From: Amycolatopsis sp. A133
GTDB taxonomy: Bacteria; Actinomycetota; Actinomycetes; Mycobacteriales; Pseudonocardiaceae
Reading direction: 5' to 3'
Assembly (NCBI RefSeq): GCF_031082405.1
Contig: NZ_JAVHJU010000004.1
Span: 336,082 to 400,081, forward strand
DNA length: 64,000 nucleotides
Positions 17,202 through 26,779 of the stretch are shown in pieces. The position numbers and the translations under genes were made by a program. Within the stretch, counting starts at the first letter, position 1, and each line of letters opens with the position of its first letter. The notes below the pieces were generated by a model. The model was not told the DNA's origin and did no database searches. It saw nothing but the letters and a program-made list of their open reading frames with translations.

Positions 17202-17570
17202 TCACTGCGTCCCCGCCACCCGGCGCAGGTGGGCGTCGACGTCGAACCCGTGTTCTTCCAGCCGGCGCCGGGCCAGCAGGAGCTCGTCGGGGGTGAACAG
17301 GTCGGCGTACTCCTCGCGGAGCATGACCGCCTCGGAGCTGCGGCCGAGCTGGTTCTTCTCCCAGAGCACGGTGAACCCGCCCGCGGTGCCCGCCCCGCGC
17401 AGCAGCAGGCGGGCCGCCTCGACACCGCCGTGCTCGCGCACCATGCGTTCGAACTGGGCGGGCCGGTAGCCGTAATCCTTGGCCAGGACCCGGCAGCCGT
17501 CGAGCAGGTCCTCGGTGAACCGCGCGGCGAGCCGGGGATCGGCCGGGACGGATGCGGCTGGTTCGGGCAT
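17202..17570 (-). CDS. Uncharacterised 122-aa protein
   Basis: The ATG at 17570 is preceded by GAGGTG at a normal distance. The protein is helical and soluble, with no signal peptide or membrane segment. Its last part (LWEKNQLGRSSEAVMLREEY, then LFTPDELLLARRRLEEHGFD) looks like a conserved small domain I have the impression of seeing at the C-terminus of several actinobacterial and restriction-associated proteins, but I cannot name the family. It stands alone between a terminator and a 235-nt gap. Codon use is like its neighbours. Function unknown. Confidence 0.7.
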   Translation of the reverse strand: MPEPAASVPADPRLAARFTEDLLDGCRVLAKDYGYRPAQFERMVREHGGVEAARLLLRGAGTAGGFTVLWEKNQLGRSSEAVMLREEYADLFTPDELLLARRRLEEHGFDVDAHLRRVAGTQ

Positions 17571-17805
17571 GGGACACCTCTCGACGAACGGCTTCCCAGA
17601 TTAATCGCGGATGAGGCCGGTTTCGCTACGCCATTCGAGCAAGGAATCTGCGCGGGGCACTCTCCGTGTCCGCGAAAGCGGGCAAAGCGGCAAATCGCAA
17701 CGGACGGTGGTCTCCGCCATGCCGACCGGCCTGCGCACCGTGGCCCACGGCGACGTCCACTGTGGACAGATCCCGCGGATGGAGACCGAAGCCCCGCACC
17801 GCACC

Positions 17806-18414
17806 TCACCAGCCGAAGAGCCCGCCCATGATCCGGGCGCAGCGGGCCGTCATCGCGCCGGCGTCTTCCTCCGGGCGGTCGATCCACCAGCCGATCAGCG
17901 AGTCGACCACGCCCGTCCACACCTGCGCGACCGCCTCGATGTCCGCCGGGTCGGCCAGGCCGCGGGAGGTCAGCAGCTGCGTCGCGCCGAGCACGGCGAA
18001 CGCGTCGAGGCGGCGGCGGTAGTCCGCGGCCGCCGCGGCGATGTCCCCCGTCGCCGGCACCGTCGCGTCGCGCAGGAGGCGCCAGGCGTAGCGATCGTGG
18101 TCGAACGTCGTGAAGATCGCGGACAGGACCTTCAGCGGCATCTGGTCGGGCTCGCCGCCGGCCGCCATGGTCGTCGCGACGCCCTCGGTGAGCCGGTCGC
18201 CCGCGCGGTGCAGGCAGGTCAGGTAGAGCCCGTCCTTCGAGCCGAAGTACTGGTACAGCAACGGCTTGGTGACCCCGACCCGGCGGGCGATCTCGACCAT
18301 CGACGCCCCCGCGTACCCGGCCCGGCCGAACTCTTCGGTGCCGGCCACGACGAGCTGGGCCTCGCGCTCTTCGCGGGGCATCCCCTTGGTCCCGACCGCC
18401 CTTGACTCCGTCAC
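17806..18414 (-). CDS. TetR/AcrR-family transcriptional regulator
   Basis: A 202-aa TetR-type repressor. The N-terminal DNA-binding domain contains FGRAGYAGASMVEIARRVGV and the recognition segment TKPLLYQYFGSKDGLYL. The C-terminal ligand domain ends in a typical DSLIGWWIDRPEED helix pair. The GTG at 18414 is taken as start; an ATG 11 codons later is an alternative, and neither has a strong ribosome site. It is divergent from the sterol-desaturase-like gene across a 70-nt gap that holds a perfect 17-bp palindrome, so it most likely represses that gene and itself (inference). Confidence 0.92.
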   Translation of the reverse strand: MTESRAVGTKGMPREEREAQLVVAGTEEFGRAGYAGASMVEIARRVGVTKPLLYQYFGSKDGLYLTCLHRAGDRLTEGVATTMAAGGEPDQMPLKVLSAIFTTFDHDRYAWRLLRDATVPATGDIAAAAADYRRRLDAFAVLGATQLLTSRGLADPADIEAVAQVWTGVVDSLIGWWIDRPEEDAGAMTARCARIMGGLFGW

Positions 18415-18445
18415 ACGCGAGAGCCTACCGTGCGTAAAGTGACCC

Positions 18446-18462
18446 GACGGTAAGTTACCGTC
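18446..18462. promoter_or_regulatory. TetR operator palindrome
   Basis: GACGGTAA-g-TTACCGTC is a perfect 17-bp dyad in the 70-nt gap between the divergent TetR gene and the sterol-desaturase-like gene. A related half-site (TACCGT) lies at 18426-18431. Position and symmetry fit the operator of the adjacent regulator. Confidence 0.75.
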
Positions 18463-18484
18463 AGGTCAGATTCGAGGAGGCGAC

Positions 18485-19387
18485 GTGGCCGAGTTCCTGG
18501 CGCACCTGCGCGATCCCGTGCTGTTCGCGGTTCCGGTGTTCCTGCTGTTCGTGACGATCGAAATCGTGGCGGTGCACGTCCTGGGCCACGACGACGACGT
18601 CGTCGGCTACAGCGTCGCCGACACCCGGACGAGCATGCTGATGGGCACCGTCGCCGTCGGCGTCAACGCGCTGTTCCGCTTGGTGATGCTCGTCGTGTTC
18701 GCCGCGCTCTTCGAACTCGCGCCGGTGCAGCTCGATCCGCGCGACTGGTGGACGTGGGTGCTCATGCTGCTCGGCCAGGAACTGGTGTTCTACGCCTACC
18801 ACCGGGCCAGCCACCGCGTGCGGCTGCTTTGGGCCGGGCACCAGGTGCACCACTCGAGCGAGCACTACAACTTCTCCACGGCGCTGCGCCAGAAGTGGAC
18901 CCCGTACTTCCAGCTGCCGTTCTGGTCGGTGCTGGCGCTGTGCGGGATCCCGCCGTGGATGATCCTCACCGGGCTGTCGATCGACCTCGTCTACCAGTTC
19001 TTCGTGCACACCGAGAAGGTCGGCAAGCTGCCGCGCTGGTTCGAGTACGTCTTCAACACCCCGTCCCACCACCGCGTGCACCACGGCAGCGACGCCGAGT
19101 ACCTGGACGCCAACTACGGCGGCATCCTGATCGTCTGGGACCGGCTGTTCGGCAGTTTTGTGCCGGAGGGCAAGCGGCCGACCTACGGGCTGACGACGAA
19201 CATCGGGACGTACCACCTGCTCAAGGTCGGCTTCCACGAGTACGGCTCGATCCTGCGCGACCTGCGCGCGGCGCGGACCTGGCGCGAGCGCGCGGGGTAC
19301 GTGTTCGGGCCGCCCGGCTGGCGGCCCGGACACGACCTACGCGATGTCCCTCAGCGCGAGGCTGTTCAGGGGCGGGCGCTGCGGTGA
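18485..19387 (+). CDS. Sterol desaturase/fatty acid hydroxylase family membrane protein
   Basis: A 300-aa membrane di-iron protein. The His motifs HRASH, HQVHHSSEHYN and HHRVHHG, together with four or so hydrophobic segments, define the fatty acid hydroxylase/sterol desaturase superfamily, which hydroxylates or desaturates lipids or isoprenoids. The GTG start has AGGAGG 4 nt upstream. Control by the divergent TetR protein is likely. The last 17 codons overlap the 3' end of the convergent gpgS by 51 nt, an unusually long overlap, so the tail after FGPPGW may be a recent extension. Substrate unknown. Confidence 0.9.
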   Translation: MAEFLAHLRDPVLFAVPVFLLFVTIEIVAVHVLGHDDDVVGYSVADTRTSMLMGTVAVGVNALFRLVMLVVFAALFELAPVQLDPRDWWTWVLMLLGQELVFYAYHRASHRVRLLWAGHQVHHSSEHYNFSTALRQKWTPYFQLPFWSVLALCGIPPWMILTGLSIDLVYQFFVHTEKVGKLPRWFEYVFNTPSHHRVHHGSDAEYLDANYGGILIVWDRLFGSFVPEGKRPTYGLTTNIGTYHLLKVGFHEYGSILRDLRAARTWRERAGYVFGPPGWRPGHDLRDVPQREAVQGRALR

Positions 19388-20296
19388 GGTGAGGTCGGTC
19401 AGCACGATCTCGCGTTCGACGCCGGGCGACGTCCCGCGCCGGAACTGTGCGAGCAGCGTGGCCGGCGGGACCGCGGTGACGAGCCGGCCGTAACGCTCGA
19501 GGCGGTCGAAGAGCGTCTGCATGATCTGCCCGGCCATCCGGCCCAGCGCCTGGGTGCTCTGGTGGCGGTGCGCGCGGTGGCCGAGGTCGACCTGGGCGAG
19601 TGCGTCGAGGCCGCGCTGTTCCAGCAGGTCGATGAGGTGGCCGATCTCGACGCCGTAGTTGGCGACGAACGGGATGCTTTCCAGCACTTCGCGGCGGCCC
19701 GCGTATTCGCCGGCCAAGGGCTGGACGAAGCCGGCCAGCTCCGGCCAGAACATGTTGAGCAGCGGCCGCGCGACGAGCTCGGTGACCCGGCCGCCGCCGT
19801 CCGCTTCGGTGCCGAGCGGCCGGTGGTAGAAGCCCTTGACGTAGGCCACCGACGGATCGGTGAGCAGCGGGCCGAGCAGCCCGGTGACGTAGTCCGTGGT
19901 GAAGTCGTGGAGGTCGCCGTCGACGAAGACGACGAGGTCGCCGGTGGTCGCCGCGACGCCCTTCCACAGCGCTTCGCCCTTGCCGGCCAGCCCTTCGAGC
20001 GCCGGGAAGACCGCGTCCTGCGCGACGACGGTGGCCCCCGCGGCGGCGGCCACCTCGGCGGTGGCGTCGGTGGACCGGCTGTCGACGACGAGGATTTCGT
20101 CGACGAGCACGCCGTGCAGCTCATCGCGGATGGCGGCGACGATCGCCCCGACGGTGGCTTCCTCGTTCCGGGCCGGGATGACGACGGACACGGTGGTGCC
20201 GCGCTTGGCCGCGACGAGCTCCTCCGTGGTCCAATCCCCGGCCTTGCCGCTGCGCCGGGCGAGCCAGGTGCCGATCTCCGGCGAAACCTTCAGCAT
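19337..20296 (-). CDS. gpgS: Glucosyl-3-phosphoglycerate synthase
   Basis: A GT81-type glycosyltransferase that transfers glucose from UDP-glucose (or another NDP-glucose) to 3-phosphoglycerate, the first step of glucosylglycerate and methylglucose lipopolysaccharide synthesis in actinobacteria. Motifs: SVVIPARNEEATVG, EILVVDSRSTDATAEVA, a GKGEALWKG loop, and the metal-binding VDGDLHDF. ATG 20296 (MLKVSPEIGTWL) has GGAAGGGG just upstream; the longer frame from 20356 lacks one. Length 319 aa is normal. Convergent with the desaturase-like gene. Confidence 0.93.
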   Translation of the reverse strand: MLKVSPEIGTWLARRSGKAGDWTTEELVAAKRGTTVSVVIPARNEEATVGAIVAAIRDELHGVLVDEILVVDSRSTDATAEVAAAAGATVVAQDAVFPALEGLAGKGEALWKGVAATTGDLVVFVDGDLHDFTTDYVTGLLGPLLTDPSVAYVKGFYHRPLGTEADGGGRVTELVARPLLNMFWPELAGFVQPLAGEYAGRREVLESIPFVANYGVEIGHLIDLLEQRGLDALAQVDLGHRAHRHQSTQALGRMAGQIMQTLFDRLERYGRLVTAVPPATLLAQFRRGTSPGVEREIVLTDLTSPQRPPLNSLALRDIA

Positions 20297-20442
20297 GCGG
20301 TTCCCCTTCCCTCGTTCGGCTCCGAGGTTCGAGGTCGCGCATTTCGAGGGCCGCACCGCGGTGCTACCGGGGTGTTACGAGATGGCGGCTCCGGTTAACC
20401 CCGCGCGGCGCTACGATCCGAGCCACCAGGGGGGGGGACACC

Positions 20443-20967
20443 ATGACAGCTGTGCACGACGACGAGGACCGGCGGTTCCGCCTGGACGTTCTCGCCACCA
20501 CCGTCCGGGAGGAGCTGGTGGCGGCCGGGCTGACGGTGACGTCCGGCGACACCCCGGTCGGCGTGACCGGCGCCGTCGTGCAGGTCGACGTGCTCGACCT
20601 GCGCGGCGTGACGGTCGACTGGCAGGCACACACCGTCTTCTGGGACGCGAGCGCGGAAGCCTGGGCCGAGGACCCGCTCCAGGAAGGCGCCGAATGCGCG
20701 GCTTTCGGCCGCCTGGCGGGCGCGATCGGCGAGGCGATGGCCGAGGCGATGCGGAAGATCCTCACCGCGGCCGGGCTCGAGGTCGCCGACAGCGGCAACG
20801 ACTACGCGCCCCACCAGCTGCTGGTCACCCGTTGCCTGGCCCGCTCGCCCTGGCAAGTACGCCGCGACGCCAAGTTCGGACGACAGCAGGAAACGATGCG
20901 CGCGGCCTGGAACGCGAAGCACGAGGCCGAATGCCCCCACCACGGCCGCGCGGACGACGACGGCTGA
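20443..20967 (+). CDS. Uncharacterised 174-aa protein
   Basis: A soluble protein of unknown function. A G-run lies 7-15 nt before the ATG and may serve as ribosome site. The first 120 residues alternate strands and helices (FRLDVLATTVREELVAAGL, then VVQVDVLDLRGVTVDW) and are acidic. The C-terminal part is basic, with two Cys and several His residues (CLARSPW and ECPHHGR near the end). No signal peptide or membrane segment. It lies tail-to-tail with whiA, 16 nt between stops. Conservation is not assessable here. Confidence 0.7.
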   Translation: MTAVHDDEDRRFRLDVLATTVREELVAAGLTVTSGDTPVGVTGAVVQVDVLDLRGVTVDWQAHTVFWDASAEAWAEDPLQEGAECAAFGRLAGAIGEAMAEAMRKILTAAGLEVADSGNDYAPHQLLVTRCLARSPWQVRRDAKFGRQQETMRAAWNAKHEAECPHHGRADDDG

Positions 20968-20983
20968 CCGCGCCACGTCCTCG

Positions 20984-21976
20984 TCAGGCCTCTTCTTCCT
21001 CCAGCATTTCCGGCGTCACCGCGGACTCGGTGTCCGGGATGTTCAGGTCCTTGGCCCGCTTGTCCGCCATGGCCAGCAGCCGGCGGATGCGGCCCGCGAC
21101 CGCGTCCTTCGTCATCTGCGGCTCCGACAGCTGGCCCAGTTCTTCCAGGGACGCCTGCCGGTTGGACAGCCGGAGCCGGCCGGCCGCCAGGAGGTGGTCC
21201 GGGGCCGTGTCGCCGAGGATCTCCAGGGCGCGCTCCACGCGGGCCGCCGCCGCCACCGCCGCGCGGGCCGAGCGGCGGAGGTTGGCGTCGTCGAAGTTGG
21301 CCAGGCGGTTCGCCGTCGCGCGGACCTCGCGGCGCATGCGGCGTTCCTCCCACTGCAGGACGCTCGTGTGCGCGCCGAGGCGGGTCAGCAGCGCGCCGAT
21401 CGCGTCGCCGTCGCGGACCACCACCCGGTCCGCGCCGCGGACCTCGCGGGACTTCGCCTGGATACCCATCCGGCGCGCCGCACCGACCAGCGCCAGCGCC
21501 GCCTCCGGGCCCGGGCAGGTCACCTCGAGCGACGACGAGCGGCCCGGCTCGGTCAGTGACCCGTGGGCGAGGAACGCACCCCGCCACGCCGCTTCGGCGT
21601 CGGCCACGCCGCCGGACACCACGGCCGCGGGCAGCCCGCGCACCGGGCGGCCCCGCTGGTCGATCAGCCCGGTCTGGCGGGCCAGGCCCTCGCCGTCCTT
21701 CACCACGCGCACGACGTACCGGGTGCCCTTGCGCAGGCCCCCGCTGGCGGTGATGACGTGGACGTCCGAATGGTGGCCGTACAGCTCGTGGATCTCCTTG
21801 CGCAGCCGTCGCGCGACCGAGCCCGTGTCCAGCTCCGCCTCCACGACCACCCGGCCGGCCACGATGTGCAGCCCGCCGGCGAAGCGAAGCAGCGACGCGA
21901 CCTCCGCCCGGCGCGGCCCGATCTTCGTGATCTCCAGCCGGCTCAGCTCGTCCTTCACCGCGGCGGTCATCGCCAT
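20984..21976 (-). CDS. whiA: Sporulation/cell-division regulator WhiA
   Basis: A 330-aa DNA-binding regulator. WhiA pairs a catalytically dead LAGLIDADG homing-endonuclease fold (about 90-210; here [13 protein letters not shown] and [15 protein letters not shown]) with a C-terminal helix-turn-helix (about 240-310; [20 protein letters not shown]). In sporulating actinobacteria it acts with WhiB to control septation, and it is kept in non-sporulating ones. Normal length. Its ATG overlaps the yvcK stop by one base (TAATG), as part of the conserved uvrC-rapZ-yvcK-whiA order. Confidence 0.97.
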   Translation of the reverse strand: MAMTAAVKDELSRLEITKIGPRRAEVASLLRFAGGLHIVAGRVVVEAELDTGSVARRLRKEIHELYGHHSDVHVITASGGLRKGTRYVVRVVKDGEGLARQTGLIDQRGRPVRGLPAAVVSGGVADAEAAWRGAFLAHGSLTEPGRSSSLEVTCPGPEAALALVGAARRMGIQAKSREVRGADRVVVRDGDAIGALLTRLGAHTSVLQWEERRMRREVRATANRLANFDDANLRRSARAAVAAAARVERALEILGDTAPDHLLAAGRLRLSNRQASLEELGQLSEPQMTKDAVAGRIRRLLAMADKRAKDLNIPDTESAVTPEMLEEEEA

Positions 21977-22977
21977 TACTGCCCCTCCCTGCCTTTCGCT
22001 CCTCCCCCGTGCTCCCCGTCCCTGCCGAGACCGAGAGCCTCCCGCATCGTCCGCGCGAGCGCATCAGGATCATGCCGTCCCGGCACTTCGGGGTCGGCGA
22101 CCGCCCCCAGGTGCGCCCGGCCGCCCAGCCGTTCCGCCGCGCGGCGGAGATTCGCCGGGTCGGGCACGGAATCGCGGTCCGCGATCACCGCGTCGACCCG
22201 CAGATCGGGCGCGTGCTCGAAGAGGACGTCGAGGTGCCGCTCCGGCGAGAATCCCGCGGTTTCCCCCGGCTGGGGGACAAGGTTGAGCACGAGCGCCTTC
22301 GTCGCGGCCGTGCGCACGAGCGCGTCGTGCAGCCCCGGCACGAGCAGGTGCGGCAGGACACTGGTGAACCACGAGCCCGGCCCGAGGAACACGACGTCCG
22401 CGTTCAGCACCGCTTCGACCGCTTCGTCACACGCCAGCGGCGGACGCCCGGCCCGGCCCGGCGAGCGCAGGCTGACCCGCCGCACCTGACCCGGGGTCGA
22501 GGCCACCGCGACCTGGCCGCGGATCGTGCGCAGCGCCGCCGGGTCCTCGCTGTCGAGGCCGCTGACCTGGCCCTCGATCTCCAGGGGCTCCGGCGACATC
22601 GGCAGCACGCGGCCCGAGACGCCCATCAGCCGGCAGGCTTCGTCGAGCGCGGCGACCGGGTCGCCGAGGACCTCGAACAGCCCGGCCAGCAGCAGGTTGC
22701 CCACCGCGTGCCCGGCCAGTGCGCCGTCGCCGCCGAAGCGGTGCTGGAAGACTTCGGCCCACAGCGTGCCGCCGTCTTCCGCGGCGAAGGCCGCGAACGC
22801 CTGCCGCAGGTCGCCCGGCGGCAGCAGGCCGAGTTCGCGCCGCAGCCTGCCGGACGATCCGCCGTCGTCGGCCACGGTCACGACCGCGGTGACGTCGGGG
22901 GTGACCCGCCGCACCGCGGACAGCGTGGCGTGCAGTCCGTGGCCGCCCCCGAGGGCGACCGCGCGCACGTTATTCAC
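21976..22977 (-). CDS. yvcK: Gluconeogenesis factor YvcK (CofD-like)
   Basis: A 333-aa protein of the YvcK/CofD family, needed for growth on gluconeogenic carbon and for peptidoglycan-related signalling; in mycobacteria the homologue (CuvA) affects cell shape. [18 protein letters not shown] and [18 protein letters not shown] are the nucleotide-binding motifs, and [17 protein letters not shown] marks the middle. The GTG at 22977 is chosen, overlapping the rapZ stop by 8 nt. A TTG at 22983 and a GTG at 22968 are also in frame. Confidence 0.94.
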   Translation of the reverse strand: MNNVRAVALGGGHGLHATLSAVRRVTPDVTAVVTVADDGGSSGRLRRELGLLPPGDLRQAFAAFAAEDGGTLWAEVFQHRFGGDGALAGHAVGNLLLAGLFEVLGDPVAALDEACRLMGVSGRVLPMSPEPLEIEGQVSGLDSEDPAALRTIRGQVAVASTPGQVRRVSLRSPGRAGRPPLACDEAVEAVLNADVVFLGPGSWFTSVLPHLLVPGLHDALVRTAATKALVLNLVPQPGETAGFSPERHLDVLFEHAPDLRVDAVIADRDSVPDPANLRRAAERLGGRAHLGAVADPEVPGRHDPDALARTMREALGLGRDGEHGGGAKGREGQ

Positions 22978-23860
22978 GACCAAGGTCGCGGTGCACCACC
23001 TTCACGGCCATTCCGTCCTCTTTGGACAGACGCTGGGCGAGTTCCACGGACAGCGCCACGCTGCGGTGCTTGCCGCCGGTGCAGCCGACGGCCAGCGTCA
23101 GGTACCGCTTGCCCTCGCGCTTGTAGCCGGCGCCGATCAGCCGCAGCAGCTGGTGGTAGCGGTCGAGGAACTCCTCGGCGCCCTCCTGGGAGAGGACGTA
23201 GTTGCGGACCTCGCCGTCGAGGCCCGTGTGTTCGCGCAGCTCCGGGATCCAGAACGGGTTGGGCAGGAACCGGACGTCCATCACCAGGTCGGCGTCCATC
23301 GGCAGACCGTACTTGTAGCCGAACGACAGCACGGTGACCCGGGTCTGGGTGCTCGCCTCCGAGCCGAACGCGTCCTCGATCTTGGCGCGCAGGTCGTGCA
23401 CCGACAGCGACGACGTGTCGAGGACCAGGTCGGCCTCCTCGCGCAGCGGCTCCAGCAGCGTCCGCTCCGCGGTGATGCCGTCGGCGAGCCGTCCGTCGCC
23501 CTGCATCGGGTGGCCGCGGCGGACGGCCTCGAAGCGCCGCACCAGCACGGCGTCGGTCGCCTCCAGGAACAGCACCCGCGGCTTGTAGCCCCGGGCGTCG
23601 AGGTCCTTGATCACCGAGGCCAGGTCGTCGGTGAACGCGCGCGAACGCACGTCCATCACCACCGCCACCTTCGTGATCGCGCCGCGGGCCTGCGCACCCA
23701 GCTCGACCATGGTGGCGATCAGCTCCGGGGGCAGGTTGTCGACGACGAACCAGCCCAGGTCCTCCAGGCACTTGGCCGCGGTGCTGCGGCCCGCCCCCGA
23801 CAACCCGGACACGACCGCGACCTCCATGCCGGAGCCGCGGATCTCCTCTTGCGCACTCAC
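22970..23860 (-). CDS. rapZ: RNase adapter/nucleotide-binding protein RapZ
   Basis: A 296-aa P-loop protein. In E. coli RapZ guides RNase E to the GlmZ sRNA; in actinobacteria its partner is unknown. The Walker A-like motif GLSGAGRSTAA has Arg in place of the usual Lys. VVDNLPPELI, FLEATDAVLVRRFEAVRRGHP and the C-terminal AVGCTGGKHRSVALSVELA block are family hallmarks. It starts 9 nt after the uvrC stop and its 3' end overlaps yvcK, so it is in the operon. Confidence 0.96.
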   Translation of the reverse strand: MSAQEEIRGSGMEVAVVSGLSGAGRSTAAKCLEDLGWFVVDNLPPELIATMVELGAQARGAITKVAVVMDVRSRAFTDDLASVIKDLDARGYKPRVLFLEATDAVLVRRFEAVRRGHPMQGDGRLADGITAERTLLEPLREEADLVLDTSSLSVHDLRAKIEDAFGSEASTQTRVTVLSFGYKYGLPMDADLVMDVRFLPNPFWIPELREHTGLDGEVRNYVLSQEGAEEFLDRYHQLLRLIGAGYKREGKRYLTLAVGCTGGKHRSVALSVELAQRLSKEDGMAVKVVHRDLGRE

Positions 23861-23869
23861 TGTGTTTCC

Positions 23870-25825
23870 CTACTCCCCTGCTCCTGTGCCGTTGCTCGCG
23901 CCGGACTCCCCGGCCAGCGCGGCGACCACGGCCTCCGCGGTGCGCCTGCCGAAGCCGGGCACCGCCTCGATCTCTTCGACCCTGGCCTGCTTGAGCTTCT
24001 TCACCGAGCCGAAGTGCTTGATCAGCGCGCTGCGGCGAGCCTGCCCCAGCCCGGGCACACTGTCCAATTCGGACGTCACCAGCCGCTTGGACCGCTTCTC
24101 GCGGTGGTAGGCGATGGCGAAGCGGTGAGCCTCGTCACGCAGCCGCTGCAGCAGGTACAGCCCCTCCGACGTCCGGGGCAGGATCACCGGATCGGGGTCG
24201 GCGGGCAGCCAGACCTCTTCGAGCCGCTTGGCCAGCCCCACCACGGAGATGTCGGTGATGCCGAGCTCGGCCAGCACGTCCGCGGCCGCGGTGGCCTGCG
24301 GGCCCGCACCGTCGACGACCAGCAGGTTCGGCGGGTAGGCGAACTTCTTCGGCCGCCCGGTCTCCGGGTCGAGGCCGGGCGTGCTCGACTCCTCCGCGGT
24401 TTCCTTGAGGTAGCGGTAGAACCGGCGTCGCACGACCTCGGCGATCGAAGCGACGTCACCCTCGGTGGCCGCCTCCCGCAGCGCGAAGCGCCGGTACTCG
24501 GACTTGCGCGCGAGCCCGTCCTCGAAGACGACCAGCGACGCGACGACGTCGCTGCCCTGGATGTGGCTGATGTCGATGCACTCGATGCGCAGCGGCGCGG
24601 TGTCGAGGCCGAGGAACTCCTGCAGCTCGGTGAGCGCCGCCGAGCGGGCCGTGAGGTCGCCGGCGCGGCGCAGCTTGTGCTGGGTGAACGCCTCCCCCGC
24701 GTTGCGCTGCACGGTCTCGGCCAGCGCCTTCTTGTCGCCGCGCTGCGGTACCCGCAGCTGCACCCGCGTCCCGCGCAGCCCGCTCAGCCACTCCGCGACC
24801 GCGTCGGCGTCCGCCGGCAGCTCCGGCACCAGGACCTCGCGCGGCACCACCGGCCCCGCGTCGACGTCGTCGCGGGCGTCGAGCTCGGCCTCGTCGCCGT
24901 AGAACTGGGTGAGGAAGTGGTCGACCAGCGCCGGGACGTCCATCTCCTCGGCCTTGTCGATGACCCAGCCGCGCTGGCCGCGGACCCGGCCGCCGCGCAC
25001 GTGGAAGACCTGGACGGCGGCCTCGAGGTCGTCGTGGGCGAATGCGACGACGTCGGCGTCCGTGCCGTCGCCGAGCACCACGGCCTGCTTCTCCATGGCC
25101 CGGCGCAGCGCGCCGAGGTCGTCGCGCAGCCGGGCGGCGCGCTCGAACTCCAGCTCTTCGGACGCGGCGGCCATCTCGGTATCGAGGCGCTTGATCATGA
25201 CGTCGGTCTTGCCGGCGAGGAAGTCGCAGAAGTCCTCGACGATGTCCCGGTGTTCGTCGGCCGAGACGCGGCCCACGCACGGCGCCGAGCACTTGTCGAT
25301 GTAGCCGAGCAGGCAGGGCCGGCCGATCTGGCCGTGCCTGCGGAACACCCCGGCCGAGCAGGTGCGCGCCGGGAAGACGCGCAGCAGCAGGTCCAGCGTC
25401 TCGCGGATGGCCCAGGCGTGCGCGTACGGCCCGAAGTACCGGACGCCCTTCTTGCGCGCGCCGCGGTAGACGTGCAGGCGCGGAAACTCCTCGTTCAACG
25501 TCACCGCGAGCATCGGGTAGCTCTTGTCGTCGCGGTAGCGGACGTTGAACCGCGGGTCGAACTCCTTGATCCAGTTGTACTCGAGCTGGAGCGCCTCGAC
25601 CTCGGTCGTGACGACGGTCCATTCGACGCTCGCGGCCGTGGTCACCATCTGCCGGGTGCGCGGGTGCAGGCCGGCGAGGTCGGCGAAGTAGGAGTTCAGC
25701 CGGCTCCGGAGGCTTTTCGCCTTGCCGACGTAGATGACCCGCTTGGTCGCGTCGCGGAATTTGTACACGCCAGGGGCATCCGGGATGCTCCCCGGCGAGG
25801 GACGGTAGGTGGTCGGGTCAGCCAC
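23870..25825 (-). CDS. uvrC: Excinuclease ABC subunit C
   Basis: A 651-aa nuclease of nucleotide excision repair that makes the 3' and 5' incisions. Domains: N-terminal GIY-YIG nuclease ([19 protein letters not shown], about 14-95), Cys-containing and UVR regions ([14 protein letters not shown] at about 220), RNase H-like domain ([17 protein letters not shown] and [12 protein letters not shown]) and C-terminal helix-hairpin-helix repeats ([29 protein letters not shown]). The GTG at 25825 ([12 protein letters not shown]) matches the family N-terminus; the extension to 25930 is rejected. First gene of the uvrC-rapZ-yvcK-whiA block. Confidence 0.97.
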   Translation of the reverse strand: MADPTTYRPSPGSIPDAPGVYKFRDATKRVIYVGKAKSLRSRLNSYFADLAGLHPRTRQMVTTAASVEWTVVTTEVEALQLEYNWIKEFDPRFNVRYRDDKSYPMLAVTLNEEFPRLHVYRGARKKGVRYFGPYAHAWAIRETLDLLLRVFPARTCSAGVFRRHGQIGRPCLLGYIDKCSAPCVGRVSADEHRDIVEDFCDFLAGKTDVMIKRLDTEMAAASEELEFERAARLRDDLGALRRAMEKQAVVLGDGTDADVVAFAHDDLEAAVQVFHVRGGRVRGQRGWVIDKAEEMDVPALVDHFLTQFYGDEAELDARDDVDAGPVVPREVLVPELPADADAVAEWLSGLRGTRVQLRVPQRGDKKALAETVQRNAGEAFTQHKLRRAGDLTARSAALTELQEFLGLDTAPLRIECIDISHIQGSDVVASLVVFEDGLARKSEYRRFALREAATEGDVASIAEVVRRRFYRYLKETAEESSTPGLDPETGRPKKFAYPPNLLVVDGAGPQATAAADVLAELGITDISVVGLAKRLEEVWLPADPDPVILPRTSEGLYLLQRLRDEAHRFAIAYHREKRSKRLVTSELDSVPGLGQARRSALIKHFGSVKKLKQARVEEIEAVPGFGRRTAEAVVAALAGESGASNGTGAGE

Positions 25826-25992
25826 GTTGTCAAGACTATGGGGCGGCACCGACAGTTTCCGCACACCCCCGGGACTGCCCCACCGGAAGTAGGGTGTTCG
25901 TCCGTTTCCGACCTTCGTCGGTGTCCGCACCTGTGACGCGGTGGTTACTTTCCGACCGGCCGATCCGGTCCCCCACCGAAAGGATCACCGCC

Positions 25993-26709
25993 TTGCGTTC
26001 TCTCCGTCTCTTCGGCGCCGCCTCCGCGGTCGCCGTCGCCGCGACCCTCGCCGCGGTCGTCCCCGCCTCCGCCCAGACCGACATCGTCGGCGGCACCACC
26101 GCGCCGTCGGTTTCCTGGGGTGCCCAGGTGTACGTGAACACGCCCGGGCGCGACTACCAGGGCTTCAACTGCTCGGGCACGGTCATCGCCTCGCGCTGGG
26201 TGCTGACCGCCGTGCACTGCCTCGACCAGGACGGCTCGGGCATGTACGTCCGGGTCGGCAGCAACACGCTGCTGTCGGGCACGAAGATCGCCGTCGACCG
26301 CGAGTACGAGTCCCCGAACGGCGACATCGCGCTGCTGCACCTGGCCGCGGCCACGAGCACCTCGCCGATCTCGCTGGGCAGCTCGGACCCGGCCACCGGC
26401 AGCACCAACCAGATCTACGGCTGGGGCCGCACCACCCCGACCGGCCCGCCGGCGACGTCGCTGAAGACGGCGAACGTCCAGGTGACCGGCCGCTCCACGG
26501 ACGCCTACGGCGGCCGCGCGATCCAGAGCGTCGGCGTCAACGGCTCGGCGTGGAAGGGCGACTCGGGCGGGCCGCAGGTCTCCGGCGGGGTCCAGGTCGG
26601 CGTCGCGTCGACGGTCCAGAACCAGAGCGGGTCGAACACGCGCGGCACAAACAACTACGCGAGCGTGGCGGCGAGCCGGTCCTGGATCCGGACGACTTCG
26701 GGCGTCTGA
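25993..26709 (+). CDS. Secreted trypsin-like serine protease (S1)
   Basis: A 238-aa exported protease. The TTG at 25993 has AAAGGA 8 nt upstream and gives a clean signal peptide (LRSLRLFGAASAVAVAATLA...) ending at SAQ, followed by the mature start IVGG in TDIVGGTTAP. Catalytic residues are visible in TAVHC (His), NGDIALLHL (Asp) and GDSGGPQ (Ser). WKGDSGGP has Asp at the specificity-pocket base position, which suggests trypsin-like cleavage after Arg/Lys. The longer frame from 25894 lacks a ribosome site and is rejected. Confidence 0.92.
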   Translation: MRSLRLFGAASAVAVAATLAAVVPASAQTDIVGGTTAPSVSWGAQVYVNTPGRDYQGFNCSGTVIASRWVLTAVHCLDQDGSGMYVRVGSNTLLSGTKIAVDREYESPNGDIALLHLAAATSTSPISLGSSDPATGSTNQIYGWGRTTPTGPPATSLKTANVQVTGRSTDAYGGRAIQSVGVNGSAWKGDSGGPQVSGGVQVGVASTVQNQSGSNTRGTNNYASVAASRSWIRTTSGV

Positions 26710-26719
26710 CCGGGCTTTT

Positions 26720-26747
26720 CCGGGGCGGCGCTGCGGCGCCGCCCCGG
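26720..26747. terminator. GC hairpin terminator after protease gene
   Basis: CCGGGGCGGCG (26720-26730) and CGCCGCCCCGG (26737-26747) pair perfectly over 11 bp with a 6-nt loop, 10 nt past the protease stop, followed by TTCTGT. Confidence 0.75.
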
Positions 26748-26779
26748 TTCTGTCGGTGGCGTGTGGGATGCTCGCGGGC

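Noticed and set aside
17601..17804. A 67-codon minus-strand frame between the 122-aa gene and the TetR gene
   Set aside because: No ribosome site and no recognisable motif; left as non-coding.
22526..25936. Long plus-strand frame across yvcK, rapZ and uvrC
   Set aside because: Crosses three well-supported minus-strand genes and has no family resemblance.
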